Source: Enoplolaimus lenunculus (Eukaryota; Nematoda; Enoplea; Enoplida; Thoracostomopsidae). Taken from it: a stretch of 64,000 bases of DNA. A model generated the notes under the pieces. That model was given only the letters and a program-made list of their open reading frames with translations. It did not search any database and had not been told where the DNA came from. Where the stretch lies: assembly GCA_030248215.1 (NCBI GenBank), contig JASANG010000372.1, forward strand, positions 62,001 through 126,000. Reading direction: 5' to 3'. Position numbers and translations under genes: made by a program. Below, one piece after another: positions 26,219 to 39,127 of the stretch; the stretch's first letter is position 1, and each line of letters begins with the position of its first letter.

Positions 26219-26440
26219 CGTTATTTTTACTATTCGTTTACACCCTGGATGATAATGATTTAAAATGATCGCACTTTGTGGGTTTTAGTTTCAGTTGCGG
26301 TGTGTTCAGATAAGCTATTAAATGCTTTCCGTTATTTTTACTATCCGTTTACACCCTGGATGATAGCGATTTGAAACTATTTACACTTTGTGGCTTTGGT
26401 TATTAGTTGAAGGTACGGTATCTTTAGATGAACTCAAAAA
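26219..26440. repeat. two-copy tandem repeat, about 111-bp unit
   Basis: Both units contain CGTTATTTTTACTAT(T/C)CG then TTTACACCCTGGATGATA and ACTTTGTGG. A 28-base inverted match to the unit start lies at 31605-31632, so the unit may be a transposon terminus. Confidence 0.7.
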
Positions 26441-28227
26441 TGCTTAGACCGCCCAAAAATGTAACACAACATTAGAATTGTATATCTTACTATAAACTAC
26501 TGTGCGGTTTTAGTGTTTCAGAATTGCAGTATGCTTCGTCACTTAAAAACACAATTGTTTATTAATCCCAGCTTTGCTTTTACAAAACGAAGCGACTGTA
26601 GAATCTTAAAGTTGTTGACAGCCGCAAAAGTGATACAATTTCCCATAATAGTATATAACCAACCTCTGAAGCAAAATCAATACCAAATCTTGCTAAATTA
26701 AAACTTTAACTATTCGTTGTCATAATTGGTTGCGCAGTCACTCCTTAAGTTACGTGTATATAAGTTTCCGTTGTGATTCGATTTCAAATTTCTAATACGG
26801 CGACAACGGTCCATCGCACCCCACTGAATCCGTTTATGATGAATACAACGCCTTTATTAGTTTCATTGCGACAGCTTCAGCAGCGGATATTGAATTTGTA
26901 ACGAATGGGAGGACGATATGCAATTGCGACAAAATCTCGAGAGCGAGGCATCCAGGAAGTCAATCGAAATTTCAGTAAATATCCGATGCAGTTAACCAGT
27001 GAGCTGACTGCGGGCCTGCCAGTCTATAAATACTAGTGATAATCTATTTGTTGCGGATCTAACAACTTATTTGAACCTTTGGGAGGGAAGCCACGGCGTG
27101 AGTGCCGTTTCTCGCCTTTCAATTCTTCCAGTGATCAGCGGAAAATATACAATGCTGTCAACTATCGCCTACTACTAGCGATATTTCATTTGTGCCGATT
27201 TAACAATTTACTTCGCCGTTTTATAGACGTCGTTCAAATTGGTCATCGTTAGCTTGCGACCATATGCACAATAGCACTGCGTCCAAATTCATATTTTACC
27301 GATTTTCTCTAAACCGTTTGAAGCCTCTCGCACTCGTTTACTACCACGTCAAATTTGTCAGAAGAGCGAGATTCGCGTTTGTGTTTACGCTAACCAGATG
27401 TCAACAAAGCAATAAGATGGTATTCGCTTGTAGACACGGAATTGATCTTGTTTCAAATATTGGATAATATTGTGCGATTGTTGCATGAGTTTTAGTGTCT
27501 ATATATGTAAATTCGAACTCAGTTCAAGTATACTTACATGACGTGTTATAAAGGTATGATATAAAAGTTTATACCGAAAGGGTATCGGTTAAAGTCTTCC
27601 ACCGGATGATTTTAAGCGATGGATAAGCAATACGCAGTATATACAAGATCTTATCAGGATTATGTATATAGCTCCACCAAATCGTTTTAGTATCAAATTT
27701 TTTGTACAGTGAAATTTTCGGCTGTCGTACACTTATAGGCCCCCCAAGACAAGATTCAACATTACTTGTAACTTTAAAGTTGTGCAAAATCCTTGCATGC
27801 TCTTTCTGTAAATTTTTTAACCTTAAACAAACATGTTCAGCTGGCTATGAGCTAACCCTCACATTTGCGCCTAGGTTTAGGATTAAAGCAAGGGGTACCT
27901 TTACGCCTTTGCTTAAACGTTTACCTAAGCCTTTAGCGTTAAATATGAGGTGGAAGTGCACAAAGGCCAAACTTTCAATTTTTTATACTCAATATTCATG
28001 CTGGTTTTGCGTATCTCATCTGTGAAAACTCCTAAATTTCAAACTTGACGACTGCTCTTTCAAGAAATTAAGCTCTCAAAAATAATGTTATTTCGGTTTT
28101 TACCAATAGTCCAGTAAATGTTTGGGCCACCATATATATTGTGGATCTGTTGGTGATTGGTTCTATTTTCGCTTTCTCGAGTGAATATATGTATTCCTTA
28201 GGTAGCAATGCTACAACGAAGTAGTAC

Positions 28228-28390
28228 CAGGCCCGTAGCCAGCTCATCTTGCTAGGAGGGGGCTAAAAGTTTTTCAGGAGGAGCACACAAGGGTTTTCAA
28301 TGACTTACAAACAACGTTGAATATTTTCTCGAAGGGTCAAAAGTTTGCCAGGGGGGTTGAGCCCCCCGTCCCTTCTTGGCAACAGGCAAA
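28228..28390. mobile_element. hAT-type MITE (CGTAGCCA family)
   Basis: Left end CAGGCCCGTAGCCAG; right end near CTTGGCAACAGGCAA. Flanks AGTAGTAC (28220-28227) and AATAGTAC (28391-28398) match at seven of eight. GC-rich interior with runs of G and C. Confidence 0.7.
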
Positions 28391-28417
28391 AATAGTACGA
28401 CTGCTGTTCGTGACGAT

Positions 28418-28577
28418 CAGGGCCGGAGCAGCCACCCCCCATACCCCTTATTTGGGGGCCCCCACCCTAACCAGTTGAAATAAAAACCGCTTCAGTTTTA
28501 AAATGCGTCTGGCTTCTCGCTTGGTCCACCACCCTGGAATTTGAGGTGAGCCCCTACACCTGCCTGCTCCGGCACTG
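28418..28577. mobile_element. hAT-like MITE (GCCGGAGCAG family)
   Basis: Termini CAGGGCCGGAGCAG and CTGCTCCGGCACTG are inverted repeats. Flanks GTGACGAT and GTGATACT only partly agree. The same right end, CTGCTCCGGCACTGG, lies near 38560-38575. Sits between the previous MITE and the foldback element. Confidence 0.68.
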
Positions 28578-28606
28578 GTGATACTATTGACACTACATAT
28601 TTCAAA

Positions 28607-30185
28607 CCAGTCGTAGTGGGACTACATTTATTGAGCGAAGCTCGAACACACGTTAGCAATTAAAGATAATATGCAAATAGTTATTAGCTAACTATTAATT
28701 TATCGGTTTTGGAGGTTTGTAAGCAATTTTCTCAGATTCCGCGCACCCAAAAACCCTTCAGCCACCCTAATAATTTTTGGAATAATTTCAAAAATCCTAA
28801 TTTTGTCTTGTCCATTAAGCTAATAGGCAAATTAGCTATTAGCTAACTATTCAATTATCGGTTTTGAAGGTGTGTAAACATTTTGTTCAGATTCCTCGCA
28901 CCCAAAAACCTTCAGTAAACCCTAATAATTATTGAAATAATTTAAAAAGTCCTAGTTTTGTCTTGTCAATTAAGCTAACATGCAAATTAGCTATTAGATA
29001 ACTATTCAATTATCGGTTTTGGATGTTTGTAAACTATTTATTCAAATTTCTCGCACCCAAAAACCCTTTAGGGCTGAAATTATATTGCTTTTAACCTTAA
29101 TAATTAGTGAAATATTGTAAAAAGTCGTAATTTAGGCTTATAAACTATGCTAATATGCAAATTATCTATTAGCTAACTGCTCAATTATCGATTTTGGAGG
29201 TTTGTAAACAGTCTACCAGATTCCTCGCACCCAAAAACCCTTTAATGCTAAAATTACATTGCTTCTAACTGTAATAATTAGTGAAATATTGTGGAAAGTC
29301 CTAATTTAGGCTTAATTAATTATGCAAATTAGCCTGTAGCTAATAAACGGCTTAAAATTTTAAAACCCTAATGCGACGTTAACACTCCAGGATAATTGGC
29401 TTTCAAACAAAAAAGTTTATCAAAATCGGTTCAGCCGTTCCTGAGATTTTTTTTTTGGGACGGACAGACGGACAGACGAACATACGGACAGACGGATAGA
29501 CGGACATCCACGTTTCGACCCCCATGTACAAAACACAAAACGCTTCGCGAAACTCCGAGCTTCGCTCAATGAACGGCAATGTGGGTATATATATGCTTTA
29601 TTGAGCGAAGCGAAACTCCGAGCGAAGCTCGGAGTTTAGCGAAGCGTTTTATGTTTTGTACTTGGGGGTCGAAAGGTGGATGTCCGCCCGTCCGTCTGTT
29701 CGTCTGTCCGTCTGTCCGTCCGAAAAGAATCTCAGGAACGGCTGAACTGATTTTGATAAATAGTTTACAAACATCCAAAACCGATAATTGAATAGTTAGC
29801 TAATAACTAATTTGCATATTAGCTTAATTGACAAGACAAAACGACTTTTTAAATTATTTCAATAATTTTTATGGTTCACTGAAAGTTTTTAGGTGCGAGG
29901 AATCTGAATAAATTGTTTACAAACCTCCAAAACCGATAATTGAATAGTTAGCTAATAGTTAATTTGCATATTAGCTTAATTGACAAGACAAAATTAGGAC
30001 TTTTTAATTATTCCAAAAATTATAGGGTGGCTGAAGGGTTTTTGGGTGCGAGGAATCTGAGGAACTTGCTTACAAACCTCCAAAACCGATTAATGAATAG
30101 TCCGCTAATAACTAATTTGCATATTACCTTAATTGCTTACGTGTGTTCGAGCTTCGCTCAATAAATGTAGTCCCACAACGACTGG
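28607..30185. mobile_element. 1.58-kb head-to-head foldback element
   Basis: The ends are inverted copies: left CCAGTCGTAGTGGGACTACA, then TTTATTGAGCGAAGCTCGAA; right is the reverse complement with about one mismatch in 46 bases. The inversion continues through the whole element to a centre near 29575-29600. The left arm has four units and the right arm three units of a 150-170-bp repeat, recognisable by TTATCGGTTTTGGAGGTTTG and GCACCCAAAAACCC. The inner part of each arm carries AATCGGTTCAGCCGTTCCTG followed by a run of GGACGGACAGAC units. Each arm is itself bounded by TTTATTGAGCGAAGC in inverted orientation, so it looks like two copies of one element joined head to head. No protein is encoded. 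No clear target duplication at the outer ends. Confidence 0.9.
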
Positions 30186-30566
30186 TATATCTTGATTTGA
30201 TACGTATAATTCCTTAGATGCAAGCATACATTGATACTGTATATATCAGATACTTATAGAATTTAAACGACTCAATACTTTTTGTTCCAAAGTTAGCCTC
30301 ACTGTCGCGTACATAACAGATAAAAACATCTGTTAATACAAAATATCCCATTGTCATACAGAAATTAAACTCTGCGTAAAAGTGTCGTGTCGACTTAGCT
30401 GCTATTTGCAATTTGAATTTTAAACTAACAATTTCTTGCTGGTGTACCTCTAACCCTAAAATCTTCGCTAATGAAAAACAACTTCCGAAGATTTAGAATG
30501 TTCTTTGACATTGTTACGCTCGCCAATTAAAATCGTGGATCTCATGGACAATGTTCCATTATACTA

Positions 30567-31135
30567 CGAGTTCCGGGCGGAAGATCTGCCATAAAAGGAA
30601 TTCTAGGGATAAGAGATTGACCATGAGAGGAATTTCATTAATTTCGTGAAACCGAATGGTATGCATACGTAGCCCATTGTGTCGTAAGTTGTAGTAGAAG
30701 AAACTAAAGCACCGGATCAAAAATATAGCGGGTTACAAACGCAAGTTTCTGTACTGGTATTTTGAAGAGTCCATGTACCGGGATTGCGTCACCTTCAACA
30801 GCACCGTTTGAGCACATTGCACACTTATTTGTCCATTCTAATAACGAAAATTCACTACTTATCCAGTCAGCCCTTTCCAAGGCTTCCAAGATTGTTGAAA
30901 ACTCTTGGGGAGAGATTGTCCAGGAGTGAAATCCAGGGAGAGATTGTCCAGGTACAGAAATTTTAGAGTTGTTCATCAGAAAAACTTTAGGACAGTAGGA
31001 GTTTGTCCGTATGAGAAATTTTGGGAGGGGAAATTGTGCATGACAGGAATCGGGAAATGGGACATTATTCATGACATCCAAAATTTTTTATACAAAAAGT
31101 TATATATATTGTCCCGAAGTGAAATCCTGAGCCCT
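30567..31135. repeat. degenerate array of 25-30-bp G-rich units
   Basis: Repeated motif of the form GGGAGAGATTGTCCAGGA plus GAAATTTT, clearest at 30906-30960, where two near-identical units are adjacent. A related array in the opposite orientation lies at 32080-32262. The minus-strand frame of 125 codons across it is repeat-derived. Confidence 0.55.
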
Positions 31136-32079
31136 TGATTAAAGCCTCTCTTCGTCACAACATCTATAAAGATAGAACCGAGAGTAAAGTTTTCTATATC
31201 TGTCATACAAAATCTGTTTAAGTGTAGTTCTTGCATGCCATCTCCGCTTTCAGTTTCAATTTGTCTACACTTGGTTTAACTTGCTTATTTCGCGCATCAG
31301 TACGTAATAAATTTCATCTACGAATAATACGACAGCAAGACACAGTAGCCTGCGAGCATTTTGCATTAATGCCCTTTAAATCACATCTCTAACATCTTCT
31401 GATCGAAAAATCATTTAGTCTGTCTTATTGTTATCATTGTGCAGTTGGTGCAACTCAATCTCTTAATAAGTAGCGTACCGAAAGTAATATGTATATACGC
31501 ATTTTGCATTATTACTAATTAAATTATCTTCCCTATGCGACAAACCGAGCGAATCTTCGTAGCTACGCAGCACTCGAAGACACGCTAAATATTAACTTCC
31601 AGCCGGGCGTAAACGTATAGTAAAAATAACGGAAACAGTGATCAAAACAACGAAATCAGAAAACAGATGTTAACTTTTAATAGCTTCAAAGAGTTTCATT
31701 TTTCTACAATTACAATTGAAGTATGGAAATATTCACCGGGCTTTCTGAAACTTTGTATAAAACATTGCAAATGCATCCACAATTTCTAAGATTTTGAATG
31801 AATTTCGTCATTTTTAATTGATAGCCAACAGTTGCAACATAGATGCAGAAACAAATTGCGCGATTTATACCTGATTTAGAATAAATTTTCAACATGAAAC
31901 TAAAGGAGTTACCGGTATTTCTACAAATAACAGATTAAATATTTTTACGAACGAGCGAAGCGAGCATGGAAAGTATTTATCCTTCAGCATCCAGAAGGAT
32001 AATATCCAACATGTATTAAAAATGCTTTGTTTCTCAAATACCAAAAATATCAAGATAGCATCTATTCCATACACCCCCT

Positions 32080-32262
32080 TCTTTGGAAGTTCAATGCTGA
32101 AATTAAAATTTTTATCTTGTGCAAAATTGCCCCCCATCCTACTCTCGTGGATAATCTCCCCACCCAAAAAAGTTTTCTCGCGAATAATCTGCCAACCAAA
32201 ATTCCTCCCGTGGACTTTCTATCCCAACGCGTATCGGGAAGGAAATTGTCTGTCAGATCCAA
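32080..32262. repeat. degenerate G-rich array, inverted relative to 30567-31135
   Basis: On the minus strand it reads GGGGAGATTATCCACGAGAG then GGGGGGCAATTTTGCACAAG, the same pattern as the array 1 kb to the left. The pair may be the ends of one decayed element spanning about 30.5-32.3 kb. Confidence 0.45.
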
Positions 32263-33585
32263 AAATTTAATTAACATGTCAAGTGTCAACCATATCCAAA
32301 ATATATATAACGGTAAAATTTGCTTTGCAATAACAGCTTCAACTTTATGAAAAATGTAAAAATTTAGCTGTTACATCTCGCTGATAAACGTTATATATAA
32401 TATAATACGCAGTACGTTAAATCTAGTAAAAGTTTAATTTAAATTTGTCCTCTTGACATCGTTAAATGACCGGACTTGATGTCAACCAGTAACGGATCCA
32501 GAATTTTCTAAAGGGAAGCCGCGAGTGATATATATAATAGTAGAAAAAGCCGCAAGCGAAAATGAAAGAACCGTAAAGGCTCGAAAGTTTTGTTTTTGAA
32601 CATTGTTTGGGGGAGGCAGCACCGCTCCAAGATATTTTTGAGTTTCAGCTGAACATAAGAATTTAGCAATTTTAATATAAGTTTTGCCTGCGTTTGCAGC
32701 TATTGTTAGATATTTGTATGTATGTATAGCAAATTAGCTGTGCACAATACACGTGGCTAAAACTGTCATAATTTAAATTTCATTCATTTTTTATTTAAAA
32801 TTTTTGAAAATGCGTGTATACAACAAACGTAGCCAGACACTTGTAAGCTTTCCTTCAACGCTTAAACGTACAAAAAAACCTAAGCATATACCTATCTATA
32901 CTTAAATATAAGCCTGCGCTTAAAAAGTTATAAACTTGTGGGGAATTGTACAATAGTTGCAAGTCGGACCAATATATGCCAAAACGCTAAAATGCTCAAC
33001 ACTGCTATAATCAGCTGAATTTTGCACTAAAGGATTGTAAGTTTTGGTATAGACTCAATTATTCAATTTTAATGTATGGTGTTCCTGTTCAGTTTCCAGT
33101 CGAAACATTATGTTCCAAATACTTAGCCCTTTCGTGCCACGAATATTTAAATTCATGAACCATCGCTTAAAAATTTCCACTAAAACTTACTTAGAGCATG
33201 AAGATTTTTCGGTTTACTTGCTGTAAAGATAAGTGTCGTCTCTACGAAATATATCTACAGTAGGACTCATCTTTAATTTGTGCAGCTAATGCTGTTCGTT
33301 TCATGGTGTCATCATGACCTCATCTGGCAAAACGCAAGATTATTGGCTCATGATAAAACATTGCAAATCAGTGATTATATGTGACAGTCGTCCCGTTTTA
33401 GGGACGTATACAAGGGAGGAATGGCAGGTAGTTTATCCTAAAATTACCTGACAGACAAAGCCACATTTTTTGTATTTTATCGCTCGCTACACTAGCTGGC
33501 CAATAACTTTTAGATGAAGCGATACCCTTCCATGAAGTCATTGTCATCATCATAACCGATGCATTATTATAACAAACAATCGTTG

Positions 33586-33785
33586 CAACAAATAATAATA
33601 CAACAACAACAACAACAACAACAATAATAACAACAACAACAACAACAACAACAAGAATAACAATAGACAACAATAACGACAATAACAACAACAAAAACAA
33701 CAACAACAACAACAAAAACAACAACAACAACAAAAAACAACAACAGCAACAACAACGAAACAACAACAACGACGACGACAATAAG
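33586..33785. repeat. 200-bp CAA/AAC microsatellite
   Basis: Long imperfect (CAA)n with ATA, CGA and CAG variants. All overlapping Leu/Val/Cys-only minus-strand frames are products of it. Confidence 0.95.
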
Positions 33786-36700
33786 TTAAACAACATTCAT
33801 CAACGAACACAAACAAATGTTAAGTGATCTCAAGGAACTGAGCAAAATGGTTTGCATCGCTTTTCACCGACACACATTATATACCGCCCATTAGATATCC
33901 GCACGATTTTGTTTCATGTCCCATCGAATAAATGTACGTTCACCTTAATCCAGCCAACCATATACAAGCACCACCAATACCTTATGTGCAGTTTGAATCG
34001 CAACTGTTATACCACAACCCCCGACAGCGAAGCGCACTCTATAACAGCTTCTCTATCTTTACCATTTGGTTGTCAGAGTTCAAATAAAAACATCGCCAAG
34101 TCGCCTCGTATTCGAGCTCTTCGACCGAAACGTGGTCAGCATTTCATTTCGGGATGATGTTCCGTCATATAAACTTTTAATACGTAATACGTGGTTGGGC
34201 TGTTCTTAAGCCTGTCAATGGCGCTATTTTTGTTGTCTGTACGGAAATTTTAGAAGCGGATATATCCCCTATAGCTCTCAGATTGTGTACGCCCCTGCTC
34301 TATACGAGTAGCGATTCGCTTACAGCACACTTTCCGCAGTAAATAACCTTGGAGCCCGGCGTTTGAGGTGAGTAATAATGACTAGCTATGTATTTATCCA
34401 TGACTTCTACCATCTTATATAAATTTGTGTGGTGACTTGCGCACGTTTGCAGGGGGAGGTTCGTGTTTGCGTGCTGAGCAAATCGTTGCTGTTTTAGCTT
34501 TGAGCGATGCGTGAGGCAATTCGTTTCAACGTGTCTTCCCCGCTCAAAATATGCGTTTTAAACAAATATAGCGTGTGCCAGATACGTCGTGTTTAACGGG
34601 ACAAGAAAACATCGCAATACACCACCAACCATTTTAGTTCGTCTTAGCCATTTACTTACCTTTCGGTCGTCGTGTTTTACCTATCCTGTGGGCTTGCGAA
34701 CACTGGCGGGTAGACGGGGGGAACAACATTGTTATAGTCATCTCCTCTAACACAGGTCAAGATCAAGATTTAGTATTAAGCTTTAGAACAGAAATGGCCG
34801 TTGTCTAGCGGATCGCGAGGGGATATTCCACCACTATATCTAATACCGCCCCGCCCCCCTTTTTACAAATTTCTGGATCCACTGCTGCTCGCGAAAGCTG
34901 CTAGATATAAACGCGCATATCAACAACAACATGAGACACTTTTAAAGCGAAGCAACAATGTGGTTGCTGTATCTAGACATCGTGGAAATAGAGAGAGAGA
35001 ACACTTAAGATGGCAAAGGTAATAAATATCCTCAACGGCTAAAAGGTAAACTATCTACTGATCTTGGTTGCTGTAGATGGATCGCGAAACCTCTGTTGCT
35101 CACATAGCAGAAGGTTAAATAAATATATATCAAATGGAAGCATGAGAGAAACGTTTTAATTTTAAATGAATATATGTGTATATATACATATATATTGAAA
35201 CTGACATTAAGCTTTCAAACCAACCGTTCATACTTAATCAATATTAGAAACCACTTAATCAGTTAAGATTAACCTGAATGTTTATTGAAAGTATCATTTG
35301 ACCGGTGTACATAACGAATACAGATTTGGATTGTGAAACAAAATTTATAGTAAAATTGGCTAGTATCTGCTTAATTTTCCCTTCACAATAGTGTTTAATT
35401 TTATAGACAGCAGGTATTCATCACTGCCCCACATAACTGGATATTTTGTTCCCAAGACTAAGCTTAAGCCTATGCGTTGGGCTAAATCAAAGCCAAAGAC
35501 TCAGTGTATACCCATTTGATTCCGCTTCTTATAGCAGTATAAAATTTTCGTGGAAGCGAAAACTTGAAACAAGTACAAATGCGTTAAAGAGACGATTCTT
35601 GGAGATGTAAATTTATCTATGACGAAATCTCTAAAGCAATGCAAGATATCATACGGATACTGAGATATACGTGCAAATGAAAGCGAAGAAACAATGAAAT
35701 TGTATGTTTTCACATCTGAAAAAACATCAACCAAATAATCGACAATAAAGCATAAACATATCCACTGTTGGACTTCGACATTTTGTTACTCGAAAATCTT
35801 TAAGTTTCATATTCAGATATCCGATATGTAGAATCAACGGCTGAATCCGTACACCAGTTTTTAAAAGAAATTCTTTGCTAAATTTTAATAAAGCGGACAG
35901 TCGTTATACGGATGTGAGGCAAAAATTAAACCGCAGTCGGTCCCTGAGTTTTTTAACGGCTCAAAACCACTCCACATCAATATTTCAATTGCGTATGATG
36001 CGAGCTCGCCGTTCAATGAACAATTTGCAATTGACTCAAACAAAAACGCCGCAAAGGCTGTTTTAAAGACGGAAAGGACGGCCATCAGTATAAAAGTACG
36101 GAACGACGACCACCAACTGGCATAAAACTGAATTGCCACCATATAGTAGTGACATAGCTAGTAAAATGAGCGCGCGCGCGCGAATTTGTCGCAAGATTGG
36201 TCGCGTTCACAAAGGCCGGAAGTCACGACATCTTAATGCATCACCAGTAGAGAAAAGGTAGTGTATGCTAGTTTTGAGAATACCAACAACTTGGCCATCA
36301 CTATAACCCACCGCATAACAACGCCAAAATGTGCTTGCCATTCTGATAAATTGAGATGAAATCAGCGTGAAGTCCTGCTTTGACGCATTGGTTCAACGGT
36401 GAATAGCTAAGACTACCAACCTAATCTGTGTACAAAGCAATCTTCTGTCATATTTTTAATTGCTTAAACTAGCACCATAGCATGCCTAATGGTGTATTTA
36501 TAGTTAAATTTCGGACGCCTTTAAGTTGTGAATTAATCGCTCGATAGGATTAAAAGTGCAAAAAATGTTGCCAATTTCGAAAGCTAACAGATCTCATTAA
36601 AGTATCGACCATTGGACGGTTTATGACAGTTAAACTCGGTGAAGATCATGCACACGAGTTACCTTTTCCACTCCGAATCGAAATGTTTACCGCAACGTAT

Positions 36701-39086
36701 TTTTCTCAATTTTGAACTCTGCAAATTCGGCATATGTTTGTTCCAAAAATTTTATATGTATTTTTGAACGAAATATTTCATACGGTTCGAGTGCTTATGT
36801 CAATGTTCACAATTGCCATCTAATCGTGTCTAAATTATCAACAGCATATCTAAACTTTAATTATCAAAAAAATTAAACGTAGTTGTATTTTAGAATATTT
36901 GGAAATGGCAAAATAATGAAACATGAATCGATCATTATGCTTGTTCAAGCTTAATGACCACATTTTGATGACCAATATTTTGCCACTAGATGTATAATGT
37001 ATAAAGGTGTTTAAATCAAGTGTATTGGCAGGTCGTGCAAAATTGTGGCGCCCCTAAAGGGTGTTAACATAGGCCAGTGTACAACACCACAAATGATACA
37101 GTATCCCACGAAAATTAATATATTTTACATAAGCCAATTCGCGAATAACACTCGATCGATGCCTTTTTATTGCAAAATGGTGAAAAATTAATTACAATCA
37201 AAATTTCAAATATTACCTCGTTCGAAAACTCAACGAAGTTTAAAACGCTAAAAGTCAGCGTTGAAAATCAGTCCACACGGTATGTAAGGTTACAGTTATT
37301 ATCTTGAGGACTAATGGCGAGCAAGAAAAAAACGTTAAATTAGCGGTAAAATAGCCAACTCTGGCATCAGAAAAAAACACAGATTATTATCGTGAATTTG
37401 GCTCAAAATTACAGCCAGTATAAAAGTTTTAATGATTAATAATAGCACTTTCGATAAAGCGGTTTTACGTTTCTAAATGATCCAAGATATTGCACCGAAA
37501 AAAAGTTTTTGTTCAACGAATTTACTATGATACTTTTATACTTGTAGGACAATATCTGGTGGGTAATTGGTCTTTGTGACCAACTGAGCTGAATATATAA
37601 TATTTTAATGCTTTGCGCATTCTTTGCCGGTATATTATTGCTAGATGGATTTATCTTAAAGCTTTGCTCGCATAACATTTTAAATCCGGATATCCTGTGA
37701 TCGCGTATTATATATTCATATACGAGCAAGGCTGTAGGCAAGGGGTTCAGGTGTCAAACCCCCAATCCTTCTGAAATTTTTGTTAATGGATTTTCAGATA
37801 CTGTTTTAGGTTTTTAATACAAGAAACCCCCGTCAGAATTTTGAACGAACCTACCCCACCTGTTCCAATAAACGCCTATGCATATATAAGTTACAGGATG
37901 TATATGTAATCTTTGAAACGAGAGGTTACGCTTTATAAAAATTTCAAAGGTGTTTCCATTCTTGCGTTATCAACTGAAAAAAATTCATATAAAATCTCTA
38001 CAAAAATCACAATTGAAGGGGATTTGTTCTTATACCCCCATGGGTAGGGCCTTATTAGTTACTATTTATATGTAGTGCGCGCGACCCTTTGAGTTAGTTA
38101 GCCGTAGCATGTAGAAGCGCTTTAAAGTATAAGTTTTATTTCAAGTTGCAATTATATGTTGGAGCTGTAAACTTTTTGTCATACATAATTTGGGGTCTAT
38201 TCGAGATAACTGCTGAACCCGATATGTAATCGATATTCACCAAGATAAATTTGGCCACGCGTAAAATAACCCTACTTGGAAAGGTATGGCGTATAATTTA
38301 TTGTCATATATACACAGAGTAAAGGATATAATTTTGTTAAGCAGATACTAATTCGTATCCATGTATTTTATGCGACGATTAAAATATATATTAACACAAA
38401 AACAGAATTCCGAGTCTCCCCAAGAAACAATACTGAACAAGTTGATATACATACTTACGAGTATAACTCGCCTTCTGGCAGAGCTATGCAGAAAAATATT
38501 TTGATCGTTACAATAGGCCCCCACCCCAGAATTTTTGGAGGGGTTTCTACGCTACCCTGCTCCGGCACTGGCAACAGCAGCTTCATAAAATGTAGTTATT
38601 TTTAACAAGATATGTAGTCACAAAATTTTGTTAGCACTTATATATAGTATAACAACTTTGCTAAAATTCTGATTAGCTTACAAAGCTATTGCAGGCTCAC
38701 TTCCGACCATAAGCTCAAGCCTGAGTCTAAGTGAAAAGTCTAAGTCGAAGCCGATTCCTAATTTTTATACCAAAATTCGGAAAATTTTGAAAGTAGCCGG
38801 GCGAACGGTACAAGAGTTAACTTGCAATATGTTGGTTCCGTAACAATCGTAAAGCTGTATTTACCAATTCAAAGAAAGCAGTAGTTATAGGTATATGTAT
38901 ATGCCAGGTTTCATGATATTATTATCATCGTATGTCTTAAAAGTTTCCTTTTGGCTGTTACACGGTGAAGGTACCTATAGTAGCTATGTAATTTAGTGAT
39001 CAAATAAAATGATGATGGTTTTAAAACGTGGTCTTTTCCGGTGCTTAAACCTGAGGCAGACTTTCGACATCGCATTTTGCCAAAAC

Positions 39087-39127
39087 TACGAGAGAGAAAG
39101 AGAAGGAGAAAGAGAGAGAAAGAGAAA
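39087..39127. repeat. GA-rich microsatellite
   Basis: About 40 bases of GAGA/GAAAGA on the plus strand. Confidence 0.85.

Noticed and set aside
30704-31081. 125-codon minus-strand frame considered as a PR-domain or other exon
   Set aside because: Its upstream half is made of the degenerate G-rich repeat, and the rest (LEWTNKCAMCSNGAVEGDA) fits no family and has no splice context.
31710-31895. ICFCIYVATVGYQ frame tested as the missing FC(I/V)DA part of the PR domain
   Set aside because: Only FCI agrees; the Asp and following residues differ, and no phase 0-0 splice sites bound it.
33398-33816. Leu/Val/Cys-rich minus-strand open frames
   Set aside because: Frames of the long CAA/AAC array; not coding.
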